From the NCBI GenBank assembly GCA_009809945.1, contig WTPW01000703.1, positions 5,265-69,264 of the forward strand: 64,000 nucleotides of DNA, read 5' to 3'. Position 1 is the first letter of the stretch. Each line of letters starts with the position of its first letter. A program made the translations under genes and the position numbers. The DNA is from Gigaspora margarita. Taxonomy: Eukaryota; Glomeromycota; Glomeromycetes; Diversisporales; Gigasporaceae. The notes beneath the pieces were generated by a model. It was not told where the DNA came from and did not search any database. It saw nothing but the letters and a program-made list of their open reading frames with translations. This document shows positions 33,641 through 46,263 of the stretch, piece after piece.

Positions 33641-34302
33641 ATATAAAATTTATAAAAAAAACATATAAAATTACTATAAGCTTTGATTTCATGATGTTTC
33701 TTCCCCTACATATTAACTTAAAATTAAATTTTTCGGGAATATAGAACAAGAGGAGAAGAAAAAATTGAGCTTAAAAATCAGATTAAAATTTTGCCGATTT
33801 TGCACAAAACGAAAATTTAAGTTCGCAAAAACAAATATTTACCAATTTTAAGATGAGAAGCATATGTAAAAACATGCTCTGAACAACTTTACTTAGGCGA
33901 CGAAAGTAGGTTACCTTGTAAGAAACGTGGGTTATCTATGTACTAAAGTTAAAATTTATCATTTTTCTTAATTGAACATTTTTCCCTTATTAGGTAACCT
34001 CCTTTGGGCTCTTAAGCAAAGTTGTTCGGCATGTAATTTTACATCACATTAAAGTTGTTCAGAGCATGTTTTTACATATGCTTCTCATCTTAAAATCGGC
34101 AAATATTTGTTTTTAGCGAACTTAAATTTTCGTTTTGTGCAAAATCGGCAAAATTTTAATCTGATTTTTAAGCTCAATTTTTTCTTCTTCTCTTGTTCTA
34201 TATTCCCGAAAAATTTAATTTTAAGTTAATATGTAGGGGAAGAAACATCATGAAATCAAAGCTTATAGTAATTTTATATGTTTTTTTTATAAATTTATAT
34301 AT
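33641..34302. mobile_element. 662-bp foldback element with ~250-bp near-perfect arms
   Basis: The left arm 33641-33891 and right arm 34050-34302 are nearly perfect inverted copies (shared blocks CATATAAAATTACTATAAGC, AACATCATGAAATCAAAGC and AAGATGAGAAGCATATGTAA). The spacer is 158 bp and contains a smaller inverted pair, TAGGTTACC/GGTAACCT. Arm identity is far higher than that of neighbouring repeats, so it is young. No protein is encoded. It sits inside family-A repeat sequence. Confidence 0.93.
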
Positions 34303-34895
34303 AACATAAAACTCAGTCATAAATAGTATGACAAATCGGTTGACTGATATATTACTGTTATAAATCTTCTTATTCTGGTGATATATGGTATATGACTCAC
34401 TAACACGCATTAACATTATCCACATCTTAGTTAATCTAATTTCAAAGATACAAAGTGCCTATAACAAATGAAACTCGATTTTTAAATTTTGCTACAGAAC
34501 TCACTATTTCAGTAATAATAAAAAGGTGAATTATTTTGTATATTAGAATTACTGTAATTTCTATCATGAATTACTATAAAAAATTCTGTTACAAGCCTAT
34601 TTGACAGTTAATACATTTTAAGGTTAAGTTTGATAAATTATCATAGTTTCTATTATGAATTATTATAAATTACTGTTAAAAATCCTTATACAAAACTTGA
34701 GCATTTCTAATAATCACAATATGGGGTTATGGTTAAATTAATTCGCATTGAAATTATTATAGTTTCTATCATGATATTGTTATAAACCTTACTATTTTGG
34801 CAATACACGGTATGTCACATATTATTAATGTTATCCACATCTCAGTTAATGCAATTTCAAAGATACAAAATGCTATAATAAACAAAACTCAATTC
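34303..34895 (-). repeat. Family A repeat, inverted block
   Basis: Two units are seen: TCTGGTGATATATGGTATAT with ATCCACATCTTAGTTAATCT, and TTTGGCAATACACGGTATGT with ATCCACATCTCAGTTAATGC. They match the reverse complement of 6810-6890 and 55610-55690. Confidence 0.7.
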
Positions 34896-35024
34896 TTTAA
34901 AAAAAAGCAAATTGATGGACAGCTGATTTATAAAAAAATTCAATTGACTTTGCTATATCCAAAAAGCTATAATTAGAATGTGAAAAAATTCATTGTTTAT
35001 AATAATATATTAAATATGCTGATT

Positions 35025-35245
35025 GGAAATGGGCACAGTTAGTCATTTTTGATCAACTGGTTTTTAACAGTTGGCTATATCTTGTGATCCAATGATCCAA
35101 AACAGATGGTTCTGGTACTATTTGATTCATCTTATTGAGATAAATCAAATGGTACCAAAATTATCTGTTTTGGATTATTGGATCACAAGATATGGCAACT
35201 GTCATAAACTGGTTGACTGAAAATGACTGACTGTGCCCATTCCTA
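35025..35245. mobile_element. ~215-bp foldback element with possible 8-bp duplication
   Basis: The left GGAAATGGGCACAGTTAGTC ... TATCTTGTGATCCAATGATC is mirrored by GATCACAAGATATGGCAACT ... GACTGTGCCCATTCC. TGCTGATT flanks both sides (35017-35024 and 35247-35254). An 8-bp duplication would suit a hAT-type element, but a few extra bases on the right make the border uncertain. Confidence 0.8.
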
Positions 35246-35254
35246 CTGCTGATT

Positions 35255-36200
35255 ATTTGCATAATTATATATAACAATTTGTCATTATTTGTAATAATCT
35301 ATGAATTACATATACCTTTAAAAGCTAACATTCATTTATACACTTATACTTACCAAGCAAGCAATTAAACATGATACTATATATCATAAGGGCCATTAAC
35401 ACTAAGAAGTGTATTTGATATAATCAATATTGTGAATTTCTTATGACATGTGATTATGACCATTTATGTTATCTAATTTTCACATGTGCAAAAGGATTGG
35501 TAAAAATGTACAGAACACTCGTGATGAGATGATAATTTTACTATAAGGAGATATACATATCTATTAGTTATATTGGGTCAAGCATAACTAATTGATAGAA
35601 TTGATGCAATATAATTGTTATTTTTATATTATCTGGCATATATAAATTTCACTGATACTCTTACCAGAAAATCAATAGTTCTCTACACTCACAATTAAAT
35701 AAAGTATTAGTATCTTTATATGCTAATTAACAAAACTAATACTCATGTTTTCATACACATGTATAATCAATTGTAATCATTAAGTGATTTAATAATAAAG
35801 TTCATGTGATTACTGTAACAGTTCTCATATTACCTATTGTTAGTAAAAGTAGTTATAGTTTTATTGATAAACTGATACAACTATCTGTATCTTCATATAC
35901 ATTTAGCTATTTGCCTCTTTTGTAAAAGCAAATCACACCAAAACCTCTATACATGCTCATGTTCAATTTTACTAAAACATGAGGCTTTCAATTATTTTAA
36001 CTCCCTGTTCCACTAAACTGATTCAGAGATAGTTTGAGTGCAATAATACTTTCTTATAATTGTCTGATTTTATTTAATTTATAGTTTAGAATACTTTTTA
36101 CAGTAAAATGTAACTGCTATTTATAATGCTACACAAACTCCTTTAAAAATAAGCTTTAATTAATGATCCAATTAAGAATAACTCTATTGCTATATCGGAA
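35255..36200. other. AT-rich spacer
   Basis: No gene, splice-bounded open frame or strong repeat is seen. Confidence 0.4.
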
Positions 36201-36204
36201 CAAT

Positions 36205-36646
36205 AGTAAATTTTGGGGATAGCTACAATATAAAACTTTATTATATGCTGAAATCTGACAACTGTAACTATAGTAAGTGATTTTTTATTAAGTTAATAGC
36301 TCAATTCAATTAACTGAAAGATGTAGTGCTTACACTATGCTTACAGAGATGTATCTAATGGTGGTTAGAACATTCAAATTGACCCAGTATATGCTATGGC
36401 TGACTATATAAATTTCTATATAAACAAACTAGAAATTTTATATAGTTGGCCAATTATTTTTTAGCAATATCATATACACACTAGGTCGATTTGAATGATC
36501 TAACTAATATTAGATGTGTCTCAATGAGCTTTACAATTTAATTAATTGACTTGAGCTGTTAACTTAATAAAACAATCACTTACTATAGTCACAGTTATCA
36601 GATTTCAGCATATAATAAGAATCATAGTAATTTCCCCCAAATTCTA
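36205..36646. mobile_element. ~440-bp foldback element
   Basis: The left arm AAATTTTGGGGATAGCTACA, TTATTATATGCTGAAATCTG and ACTATAGTAAGTGATT is mirrored by the right arm AATCACTTACTATAGTCACA, CAGATTTCAGCATATAATAA and TTCCCCCAAATTCT. The arms are about 210 bp with a tiny loop near 36430. CTAATGGTGGTTAGAACATT also appears (as CTAATGGTGGTTAGATCATC) at 38664, marking a second, partial relative. Confidence 0.85.
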
Positions 36647-37515
36647 ATATAAAAATAGTGCTGATCTTATCCAGATCAGTAATTAAGTATTTTGTGTCTT
36701 GGAATTTACTTTATTAGATCTACCTTACTTAGAGACAATTGTTTAAGCTAGATAATTTTAATAAATATATATTAAAACCTTTAACTAAATCATGAAGCAA
36801 AACTAATTGTTTGAAAAAAGAGCTTAAAGTAATATGGAACAGCATCAGTTTAAAAGAGGCTTATAGCTTTTTCCTATTTTGAGCAATTACATTTAAAATT
36901 TGGTATAACAATAACAATAATGATCTATTATTTTTTATAACCAGTTAGAATAATATATACTAGCCAATCATACAAATTTTTTTTTATAATTCTTCAGTAG
37001 TAATCAACAATCATATATAGCATTTCAAAAAGTAGAAATCAACAAAAGTTTTGTTATATAAATTGATACTTTAAATGTTAAATTATATAGAAAAATGCCT
37101 GTATTATTAATAGTATAGTTAACTCATTTTGCAAAAAATACTATATAAGATTCTTTTTAATTGATGTTGTCCTATATATAGTAATTTTATAATAATAATA
37201 ATAAATTAAAATAAATTATAATATTTTTGAAACTTTTGGTAAATAGTTTTAAATTTCAAGATCTTGCAATTATTTAAGAATATAATAAAACTTATATAGC
37301 ACAGAATACTATAAACCAATACCTTTTTATATATATTTTATAAAATTTGATATAACTTAAAAATCAAAATTTTTTTAAAAAAATTTTTTAGTAAATTTGT
37401 AGCTTTAAGTCTAAACTACAATTTAGCTATAAAAGATTTTTATTTTATTTAATTTTAAGAAGTTATATCAATTTAAAATACTAAGAAATTAAAAATTTGG
37501 TGTTTAATATAGTTA
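36647..37515. other. AT-rich spacer
   Basis: No gene is seen. The sequence is dominated by A/T runs. Confidence 0.4.
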
Positions 37516-37519
37516 CACG

Positions 37520-37868
37520 AGGTGTTTCAATTGTTTAAATGGCTATAACTTTTTATATAAGAAGTTTTAAAAAATCTGATTGGTAACTTTATAGAGCTAT
37601 ATAAGTTCTACATATATGCTAAATATCTTTTCAAAATATCATCAATGTAAAGGTTTTAGCAATTTGAATATTAAAAATTCTATATATAAATTTATAAATT
37701 TACATATAAAATTTCAATTTTCAAATCACTTAAACTTTTTACAGTGATGAGATTTTGAAGATATTTGGCATATATATAGAGCTGATATAGCTCTATAAAG
37801 CTTCTAGTCAGATTTATTTAAAACTTCTTAGATAAAAAGTTATAGGCATTTGAAAAATTGAAATACCT
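37520..37868. mobile_element. ~350-bp foldback element
   Basis: Left GGTGTTTCAATTGTTTAAAT, GGCTATAACTTTTTATATAA and GTAACTTTATAGAGCTATAT are mirrored by ATAGCTCTATAAAGCTTCTA, AGATAAAAAGTTATAGGCAT and TTGAAAAATTGAAATACC. No coding capacity. Confidence 0.82.
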
Positions 37869-37869
37869 T

Positions 37870-38865
37870 GAGTATAGATATCTTTCACTATATATATAAA
37901 AAAAGAAACATATATGTAATTTCTAACCAATCACAATTGATTATATTATATTAGCCAATCAGAATTGAGTATTTATTCATAATTTGGCATGGTGGTATTG
38001 GTTAATGCTGTCCCACACTGTATTTATATTTTTTAAACAATAAATAGATGTAACTTTATTATTTGTAGTTAATATAAAAAATTTTAATTGATGATCCACA
38101 AATAAATGAGAATTTGTATTAATAAAATCTATAGTGACATATATAAAATATTAAAATCAGCATTTCTGAATAAGTAAAGTTAATTTTTTATTAAGCTAAT
38201 ATTTTGTGAGCTTCTAATAAAAGTTATAGAGCTAGTTTTGTGCCTCTAATAATAGTAAAATTAGTAAAATTTGTTAAATAAATAAAAAATTATAAGTGAA
38301 TTAAGTTAAAGATTTTTTATAATTCTATAGGAATCACAATTCTTGTATTAATATTTTTTACTATGTTTTATTATACAAATATTCCCAGAATTAAGTTTTT
38401 ATTTACTCATAAATTATTAATTAATACTCTTTTTAATAATCCCTTGTACCAAATTTTTCAAAAAAGAAACCTACAAAACTTTATAGTTAATTGATGACCT
38501 GCCAGTCATGTGAAGAATGATCATAGTGAAACATGATGCAGATTACATATGAAAATCACTTTAGGACCAAATTTGGCGTGCGCCCATCTAAAAATATTTA
38601 TTTTACTAAGTTAACGATACATGCTGACTAATTAAAAGTTGTAGAGCTCGTCGAGACGGTTCTAATGGTGGTTAGATCATCCAAATCAGCCCAGTGGATG
38701 GCGAGATATCATTAAAAAACGATTGGATGACTATGTAAAATCTTTATGTAAACAATAGTTGTTTACATAAAGACTAGCATTTGATACGTGCCTTCAGCAC
38801 GTGGAAAGATATTTTAAAATATTATGCGTTTGGCGAATTTTGCAGGAGGGTCGCCAATTTTCTGG
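37870..38865. other. AT-rich spacer with foldback remnant
   Basis: A remnant of the 36205 family lies at about 38590-38770, containing a hairpin around ATGTAAACAATAGTTGTTTACAT. A TIR-like start of the 6250 MITE family is at about 38842 (TGCAGGAGGGTCGCCAATTT). No gene is seen. Confidence 0.5.
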
Positions 38866-38869
38866 GTCG

Positions 38870-40700
38870 GGCTATTGATTACACCTATACTTCTATCTTC
38901 TAAATACCTCAACATCTTAAATACTCCTTTCTTTTCTTAAACAACCTTTTCTCATGATTTCATATTTACCCAAAAACATCCTCACTCCACACCATCCTTA
39001 TGCGCTCTTCATACCTAAAATATTCATCACCATTACTTCATACTAACTAGTCATCACTCTACGTCATGGACCTGGGTTCTGGTCTTGTGACAATTGGGTG
39101 TTATGTGACTTCGTTCACGGCATCTCACCGGTCATATAGTTACCTCCCTTTCTTTGATATCAGAGCTGTATAGGTTGGCTAGCATAGTGCCTATCTTTGA
39201 TATCTGGGTTTCTTATCCGGGCTATCAAAGTACCTATCTTTGACATTTGGGCTGTCCACCTGGGTTATCGATCACCTATACCTCCTAAATACTTTAACAT
39301 ACTAAATACTCCCTTCTCTTAAACAGCCATTTCTCATGACAACCTATTATCCTTATGCACCTTCATATTTACAATATCCATCACCACTACCTCATACTTA
39401 CTAGTCGCCAACTCTACAGCATGGACCTGGGTTCTGGTCCTGTGACAAATGGATGCCACATGACTTCGTTATGCCACTCATTGCTTTGAAAACTGGGTTG
39501 TTCACCCGGCTAAACACCTTAACATACTAAATACTTCTATCTAGCAGTGGGTATGTTATGATGAAGCTAGACTTGTGTCGAGCTGGCAGCAAAGAGGGAG
39601 AATAATTTCCTACCCTTCTCTTATATAGCCATTTCTCATAATCTCATACTTCTTCACTGATAACATTTTCATTCAATACATCATTTTTACGCATGCCCAT
39701 ACCTGGTACTTACAATTTATGTCATTCCTACCTCATTTCTGCGATCACATCCCAACCTTCTCTATCTGCGACTCTTAGTACAAATGTCCTGGTAACTGCT
39801 ACTTCTCGCACCTTAACTATCAAACTCCAATCTCTGTTCACCATCACCTTATCCACATACTTCACAATTTTACACCATTCATTATATTCGAACTGATCCC
39901 TAGCTTCACTCAACTCTATTTTTGGCCAATATCTACTCTCTTTATCGATATACATCGACTGAACCTCCTTTTAATTTCCTTTATAGCTTTTTCTACCATG
40001 TCGTATCGTTCTTTCTAAAGACTCTCCAATGCCATATACTGCAAATATCAGCACTTCCTTCACCAGCTACTGCCCTCTTTTTAAAACTACCTTTGTCTGC
40101 TACACTCTCTTCCCACGCATTTCTCTTTTAACCACTATTCGCTACTCTATCTTTTTCTTTCACTTTACTAACCACTCTCCTTACTAATCTCTCAACCAAA
40201 TCTCTTTTAGTTCCTACCTTCAATAAACCTTCACTCTACACAGCAATTGCAACGTCTCCAGTAGCAATCAGTCCAGTGTATTTTTTTAATCACTGATACC
40301 ATTTTTCTTCTGAATCATTCCCTAAACTATTCTCTGGGGTCAACACAGCTGGCAATACCCCGGACATCATTTTCATCTTCTACAGATACCATTAATCTTG
40401 ACTCTGTTTCGTTTTATATTTGACTACGTGACGTTAATGACGAAGCTAGAGTTGGCAGCAAAAACAAAAGAGGGAGAACAATTTCCTACCCTTCTCCTCT
40501 TAAATAACCGTTTCTCATAACGTTATACTACTCACTCATAACATCTTTACTCAATATGTCATCATTATGCATGCTTATACCTGTTACCTACAAATACGTC
40601 ACTACTACTCATATGTACCAGTCATCAATTCGTTATAGACCTGGGTTCAGTCTCGTGACAAATGGATGCACATGACTTCGTTCAGGCATTTTGATTGTAA
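38870..40700 (+). repeat. Array of dispersed family C
   Basis: Three or more copies of a ~250-bp unit are present, recognised by GAAGCTAGACTTGTGTCGAG (39563; diverged at 40442), GGGAGAATAATTTCCTACCC (39595, 40475) and GACCTGGGTTCTGGTCTTGT with GACAAATGGATGCCACATGA (39069, 39425, 40631). Within it, CTATCTTTGATATCTGGGTT-like phrases repeat at 39160-39260. The unit has no frame; short open frames here (39693-40131) are repeat-derived. A copy is also at 28300-28870. Confidence 0.75.
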
Positions 40701-40795
40701 TTTTATCACGTGAATTGAATAAATATACTGGATATTCCCGAATTGGCATGGTAATACTTCAACCTTAGAATGGAATTTTAACTAACAATCGTGTG

Positions 40796-41040
40796 TAGGA
40801 GGGTCTCCAAAATTTTGGGTTGGATGTATCGGATCTAGATCGGTGTTTAGCCTAAGTTGTTAGCAGATTCTTTAGCAAAATTATCAGCTGGGCATTTTTT
40901 ACTCAATGAACGGATATGATTTATTTGTAAAATTTTTTATGATCTTGGGGCAAAATTGATAAATCCTGATCCAACCGACCATGGTTCCGATGCACTCCGA
41001 AGTATTCCAACATGGAATTTTTGGGACGCCAATGTATGAG
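40796..41040. mobile_element. MITE-like element, copy 3
   Basis: AGGAGGGTCTCCAAAATTTT starts it and GGAATTTTTGGGACGCC ends it. The interior (AAAATTATCAGCTGGGCATT, GATCTTGGGGCAAAAT) matches 6250-6495 and 23100-23335. Confidence 0.75.
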
Positions 41041-41237
41041 TTTCGTGTGTCAATGTAATTATATATTAAAGAGAAAGTGGGGCACCACTGGCGTTCCTAT
41101 TGTGTTAATTTCCGTCAATTTTTATTTAGTCATCAATAGTATCTAATAAACCATATGTATCATAGTCACCTTTTAATTACTTTATCATTACGTAATTATT
41201 TCGTCATCACATCACATACACATGATTACTATATCAG

Positions 41238-41350
41238 ATCCAAATCCAGATCCAAATATTTTTTATCTGGATCTGAATCTGATCTTGGAACTAATTCTGT
41301 TTTTCAGAATGAATCTGGATCTTTAAAAGAATTTATCTGATCTGATCTGT
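41238..41350. repeat. GGATCT/AGATCC-rich tract
   Basis: AGATCCAAATCCAGATCC and ATCTGGATCTGAATCTGATC repeats resemble the tract at 27190-27440. Confidence 0.65.
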
Positions 41351-41370
41351 GCAAAACACTAGCTGTAGTT

Positions 41371-42236
41371 AGTGTTGGAAGTCTGCTTTAAGATTAAAAA
41401 CATATTTATTTAATTTAATGTTCCCAGATATTTATTTATGTTCTCAAGAGTAAACTTTATTTGCATCACTATTTTTTTTAAATCCCTTGTTTCAGAAAAT
41501 ATATTCAAATTTTGTCCTATCCTTTCTTATCTTTTATGTTCATTCATTTTCTTTTCAGATAATTTTTGGATCTTTGCTTGATTTCTAACTTTATTTCCAT
41601 CTGGTATTATTCTATTATACTTATATTATACTTATATAAAGAACATATTTTTGAGTGTTCTGTCCTTAAATTTTTTTCATAGAGAGCATTTACGACATAT
41701 TGGCGGATCGGCATAACATATCGGCTCGACCAATCATGATCGAGGATTAACAAAAAAATTTTACATTACAAAGCGAATTTTCACAAAAACGGACTTTTTA
41801 ACCAGCTTTGTATTTATAATTAAGTACGTAGAAATTACGAAATTCATGATCTAATTATAAGCCAAAAGTAGATTAAAAAGGCCTTTTTTTTTTTGAAACT
41901 TAGCTTCCGAATTTACTCTTGATAGTTACCAACCCATCTAACAATGCACAACCCATCCTAAAACACCCGAATATTTCAACAAACGATAAAAGTACTTCTT
42001 TCTGCAGCTTAGCATAGCTCTTTTATTAAGTTTTATTGGTTTTTTTTAAATTGTTTAGACGTCAAAAAGCTCTTTTGTTAGATGTAACAAGTACTTCGTT
42101 TGTTAGTTTTTCAACTTACTTAGGAGCAAATTTTTGTGTAACAGATTATCGAAAAAAGACCCAATTACGCCGATCCGCTGATATGAATAATAAATATTCT
42201 CAAATCTAAAGCGAACATAAGATTTCCAACACTGGC
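41371..42236. mobile_element. ~866-bp AGTGTTGGAA element with a nested TIR element
   Basis: AGTGTTGGAAGTCTGCTTTA on the left and AACATAAGATTTCCAACACT on the right are inverted termini of the CAGTGTTGGAA family. Nested inside (about 41697-42187), ATATTGGCGGATCGGCATAA faces TTACGCCGATCCGCTGATAT, an independent inverted pair of about 20 bp. No open frame is seen. The inner part is somewhat richer in CG dinucleotides than surrounding DNA. Confidence 0.8.
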
Positions 42237-43945
42237 TGTAGTTATGGTGTGCTATAATACCATATTGCTGTATTGCTATATTGCTATAATGTCATAATGC
42301 CATAATGCGTTATTGCTTAATCTATCATTAGAGAATTTATGATAGATTTATAGCTATTATATCAATTTTACATAGCAGGTTTTTAATTTTTATTTGCCAA
42401 CAGTGTAAATAAAAATTTAGGTTAAAATTACTCAAAATTTTACTAAAAAAATTACGACTACCCATTAATTGAAAAATACTCTTAGACAATTTTACAAAAT
42501 TGAGGACCTGCCATGCAAATTAATATAGTGGCTATTAATTTTGTAAATCCTCTAGTTGCAGTATTATAAAATTATAGATAGTACTTAGTATTATGGAATT
42601 TATGTGCTATCGCATAATTCATTCTACTATATGCTATAATGAAATAAAGCTATAATTCAATAATTTTATTGCTAACTATAGTTAATATTAGGATTTGCTA
42701 TTAATTTAGGTTATAAGAGCTTTAATAAAATCAATAATTTGCAAGAAACTTTTTATTAGTGTGCAAAAGACGGCATAGTTGGCAAATGAGTTAGATAATA
42801 TCACACAAGAGACTGCGAACATTATGGTTAAGACAAATTCGGGTTATTTCTGTATCAAAGATCCACAATGTATAAATACACATTACAAATGATCGAAAAA
42901 CGCATTACTGCAATAATTATCGATTTGACAAAATGCGATAATCACGGGAATGTCGCAATAATTACTTAAATTGCAATGTTTTAACAGAAAAAAAATACAC
43001 ATTCAGGTGACAATAAGGTAATTATACTTGGCTCTGATCTAATTTATACATCATCTTCAAACTGTGATAAGTGCGACCAATCAAATTTCATTGAGAGTAC
43101 ATCAGCATGATCAAGTATTATTTTAAAGAAAATTTTTACCTGGGATGATATCACCCGATATTATAAAATTTTTATGCCAGGAACGGAGTAATAAACAATA
43201 TCACGAAGGGTATGGTTACTATGGCAAGTTAAGTGATGCGCGTCCGCAAAATATTAAATATAATTGGATGATACATTAAATGGGCAGAAACGTGAAATTT
43301 ATGGGTTAACTTTATAATAATGCATTCCTATATTTAAGATTGTTAGAGTGTGTTTCTAAATTTGCATATTGTTTTAGAGGTCCACCGTTATCAAGTTCGG
43401 ACTGGACATTTTTGAGATAAGTCAGAACTGGTTCAAAAGCTAGATAAGGTACATACGTAACTACATCACATGAGTGGAAAGGCAGAAAATTCAAAGTTAC
43501 TTTTTTGATATTTTAAAAGTAAATTATCAAAAACATACTTTTGTATTACTATGCGCAGTAATTAAGAGTCCGTCACTTCGCTCCAGACAATAATATAAAT
43601 ATTGTCATTTTTGACATCTAAAATAACTTGAGATTTGTGAACAATACTTTTTTTTAAATTGATATAATAAAAATGGCATTTCCTGCTTGAGAATTATTAT
43701 GTATTCCTATTGCTAAGTTTTAAATCGAAATTAGTAGGAGCTTTTTTTTTTTTATGTTAAATCAGTTTCTAACAGGAATAAGCTAATTCCTTAACTAGTT
43801 AGCAAGCGAAATGTCCCGGATTTGAATCCGACAGACAATTTACAATCGCTAGCTAATTTATTTTATTTTGCTTTAAGAGCGTTTCTTTGTCTATAATTCT
43901 AAATTTGTAAGTCATAGATGATCATTTAAGAAATATCTTATTTTA
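42237..43945. other. AT-rich spacer
   Basis: No gene was recognised on either strand. A short open frame on minus (43312-43494) lacks splice support or similarity. A weak tRNA-like fragment at about 43780-43840 is discussed under rejected items. Confidence 0.4.
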
Positions 43946-43948
43946 TTG

Positions 43949-44108
43949 GTGCATTCTGTTGTCTTTTTATATTCTAACCGAATTGGGTACTTATAATGGT
44001 GCTGTTCTTTGGTTATAAATATATTAGTGCATTCTGTTGTCTTTTTGAATTCGAGCTAACCGAATTGGTTTCTTATAATGGTGCTGTTCTTTGGTTATAA
44101 ATATATTA
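43949..44108 (+). repeat. 88-bp tandem duplication
   Basis: GTGCATTCTGTTGTCTTTTT ... ACCGAATTGG ... GGTGCTGTTCTTTGGTTATA occurs twice with a period of 88 bp (43951 and 44039). The second copy has a short insertion before the ACCGAATTGG block. Confidence 0.92.
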
Positions 44109-44109
44109 G

Positions 44110-45210
44110 CCCGTGTATCGCAAAAACTCTCCATATTATTTATTAATGTTAAGGATAAAAAGGTTATAATCATTATAGGTGATAAACCGGTATTGCTATT
44201 GCTGGATTCGGGTATTTGATCATTTAGTTATACACTGGAATAACATTTCTCCAACAGCTGAGGTTGGACAACCTGATTTATATATAAAAAAATGAGTTCG
44301 CTGTCTTCTGGTATGAATATTCTAGGTAAGAAGCTAGTATAAACTGCTTTATCTCAGATACTTGAATATTTAAACTGATTAATTTTTCGTATGGATAATT
44401 TCAGTGCCGATACACGTCTAATATTTAAAAAGACTTGCTTTTCAAAGATTATATTTCGATTGAATTTTAGACTATGTTATTAATAAATAAAAAAAAAAAA
44501 AAACGGTTCGATACAATACTAAAAATAGTTATTGTTTTTGATCCCAATTAACATTGCAAATCTGAATTTTGCCAATTATATAAATACCGTCATAAAACTA
44601 TTCCATTTACGGAAGTATGTTAATTTATTAATGCATTAATAAACTTTACTTTGTGGCATTGCAGCAATTCAAAACCCTTTACGTTTATTGGTTCCTTTCA
44701 ACAATATATTGTTTTATTACTAGGGGACAGTTTAAAACTGTTGCAACATGTATTACATGTCAAACACGTGAATATTATTGTTACACTAATATACAAACCT
44801 AGGCACAGACATGAAAGTTCAAAATCACGTTTCTGACATATGTCTTAATTGCGTGTCAAAATAGTAACATTTAACGCATCAATAACGCAATTTTAGTATC
44901 ACCATGACTAAACCCTAAATGTCCTCCGTTACACTCTTGACAATTGATTAATAAATCATGAAACTGAGCGTATTATATTTTTATTAAACCATATCGTTAT
45001 TAATTATCTGAACCATAACATACACTTTCGTAGACATAACCACTTCACTGATATCTACAGCTGATTTGAATTTTATGATTATCCAAATTTCGATAATTAT
45101 TTTTCGGTAATAACGTAGTTTTCGATAATATAATTTTCGGCCGAAAAGAATTAGCGAAATTTGCAGATGATCGTCACAAAATTCATCACTTATCTCACTA
45201 ATTTCCAAAT
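44110..45210. other. AT-rich spacer
   Basis: No gene or clear mobile element was seen. Confidence 0.4.
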
Positions 45211-45214
45211 CAGC

Positions 45215-45543
45215 TGTAAATCACCAACAATTAATTCACCAACGTGTTCATTTTACGACATTTATTTCACCGACACTTTTCATAGACAATTAATTCACTG
45301 ATAAGTTGATCGGATAGTTTGAAAAACAAGGAACCTAGTAATAATCATATTATATGTTTACCTATGTTAGGGTTAGATGATAGTATAATATAGGCCGATT
45401 TGCAGTAAAATTAAGCTTGTCAGTGAATTACTTGTTGGTGAATTAAATATCATTAAAATAAATGTGTCGGTGAATTAAATGTCGTTAAAATAAATGTGTT
45501 GGTAAAATGAATATGGCGGTGAATTAATAATTGGTGATTTAAA
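45215..45543. mobile_element. ~330-bp foldback of TTAATTCACC/GGTGAATTAA motifs
   Basis: AAATCACCAACAATTAATTC, CATTTATTTCACCGACAC and AATTCACTGATAAG on the left are mirrored by TTGTCAGTGAATTAC, GTGTCGGTGAATTAAATGTC and AATTGGTGATTTAAATG on the right. It shares its architecture with the arm element at 6497-6690: serial short motifs rather than a single TIR. Confidence 0.8.
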
Positions 45544-46263
45544 TGTCTATAAAATAAACATGTCGATGAATTAATGTTGGAGAAAGATTATGTCTCGAGG
45601 TGTATGTCAGTGAAATATTATGGAATTTACAGATCAATCCCAAAAAATGTTATTTAACATACCATATAATTTATGATATGCTTAATTTTTTTATTTTTTT
45701 TTAATTGTCAGGAGTTGGATCAGAAAGTGGAACCGAAATTCAAGGGTTTCGCTTTATGGCTCACAAAATTTATATGAGATTCATATGTTTATCATCTCAT
45801 TTATTGTTAAAACTATATATGAGTTAAAATAAATACTGTCTATCTGTCACTTTTAATATTTATTAAGGACAAGAAATTTTTAATCTATTTAGTGTATGAC
45901 AATTAAATTTTTAACCCCTGAAGTTTCATATAAATACTAAAATGCATCTTTTAATTTCAACTAAGCAAATCTGGTCCTGGTTTAGGCAACATATCGCGCA
46001 GCTACTTATTAAAAAATAAATTTAATTAGAGTTAAAGTTAGGATTAGTTTTGATCAGGATAGTATGATTTACATATATGCAAAAGTTGATGCCGTAAACT
46101 TTTGCTTAGGTTTTAATTCTAAATTCCGACTTTTAAGAATTAGATTATTTAATAATAATCAAAAAATCTTTAAATAGCTTAAATTCTATAATTTATATTA
46201 CTAGAGCTTTAAAAGCTATTTAATGTTTTATCTCTAAGCTATATAATTTTTTCTTGCAGCATT
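45544..46263. other. Upstream region of the 46.3 kb gene
   Basis: TTTTTTCTTGCAG at 46247-46259 is a good 3' splice site, placed just before the first ATG, so an upstream exon may exist in this interval; none could be identified. The segment at 45973-46010 resembles 452-492. Confidence 0.4.

Noticed and set aside
39693..40131. Open frames in the 39-40 kb region
   Set aside because: They lie within family-C repeats and read differently in each copy, so they are not conserved as protein.
43312..43494. 60-codon minus-strand frame with unbiased composition
   Set aside because: Reads acceptably but has no recognised motif, no splice or start support and no extension into neighbouring frames.
43775..43845. 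tRNA-like fragment (TTAACTAGTTAGCA followed by CCCGGATTTGAATCCGACA)
   Set aside because: It has a fair D-arm and T-arm look, but the anticodon arm is too short, the T-stem closing pair is mismatched and no acceptor stem closes. At best a decayed tRNA or SINE head.
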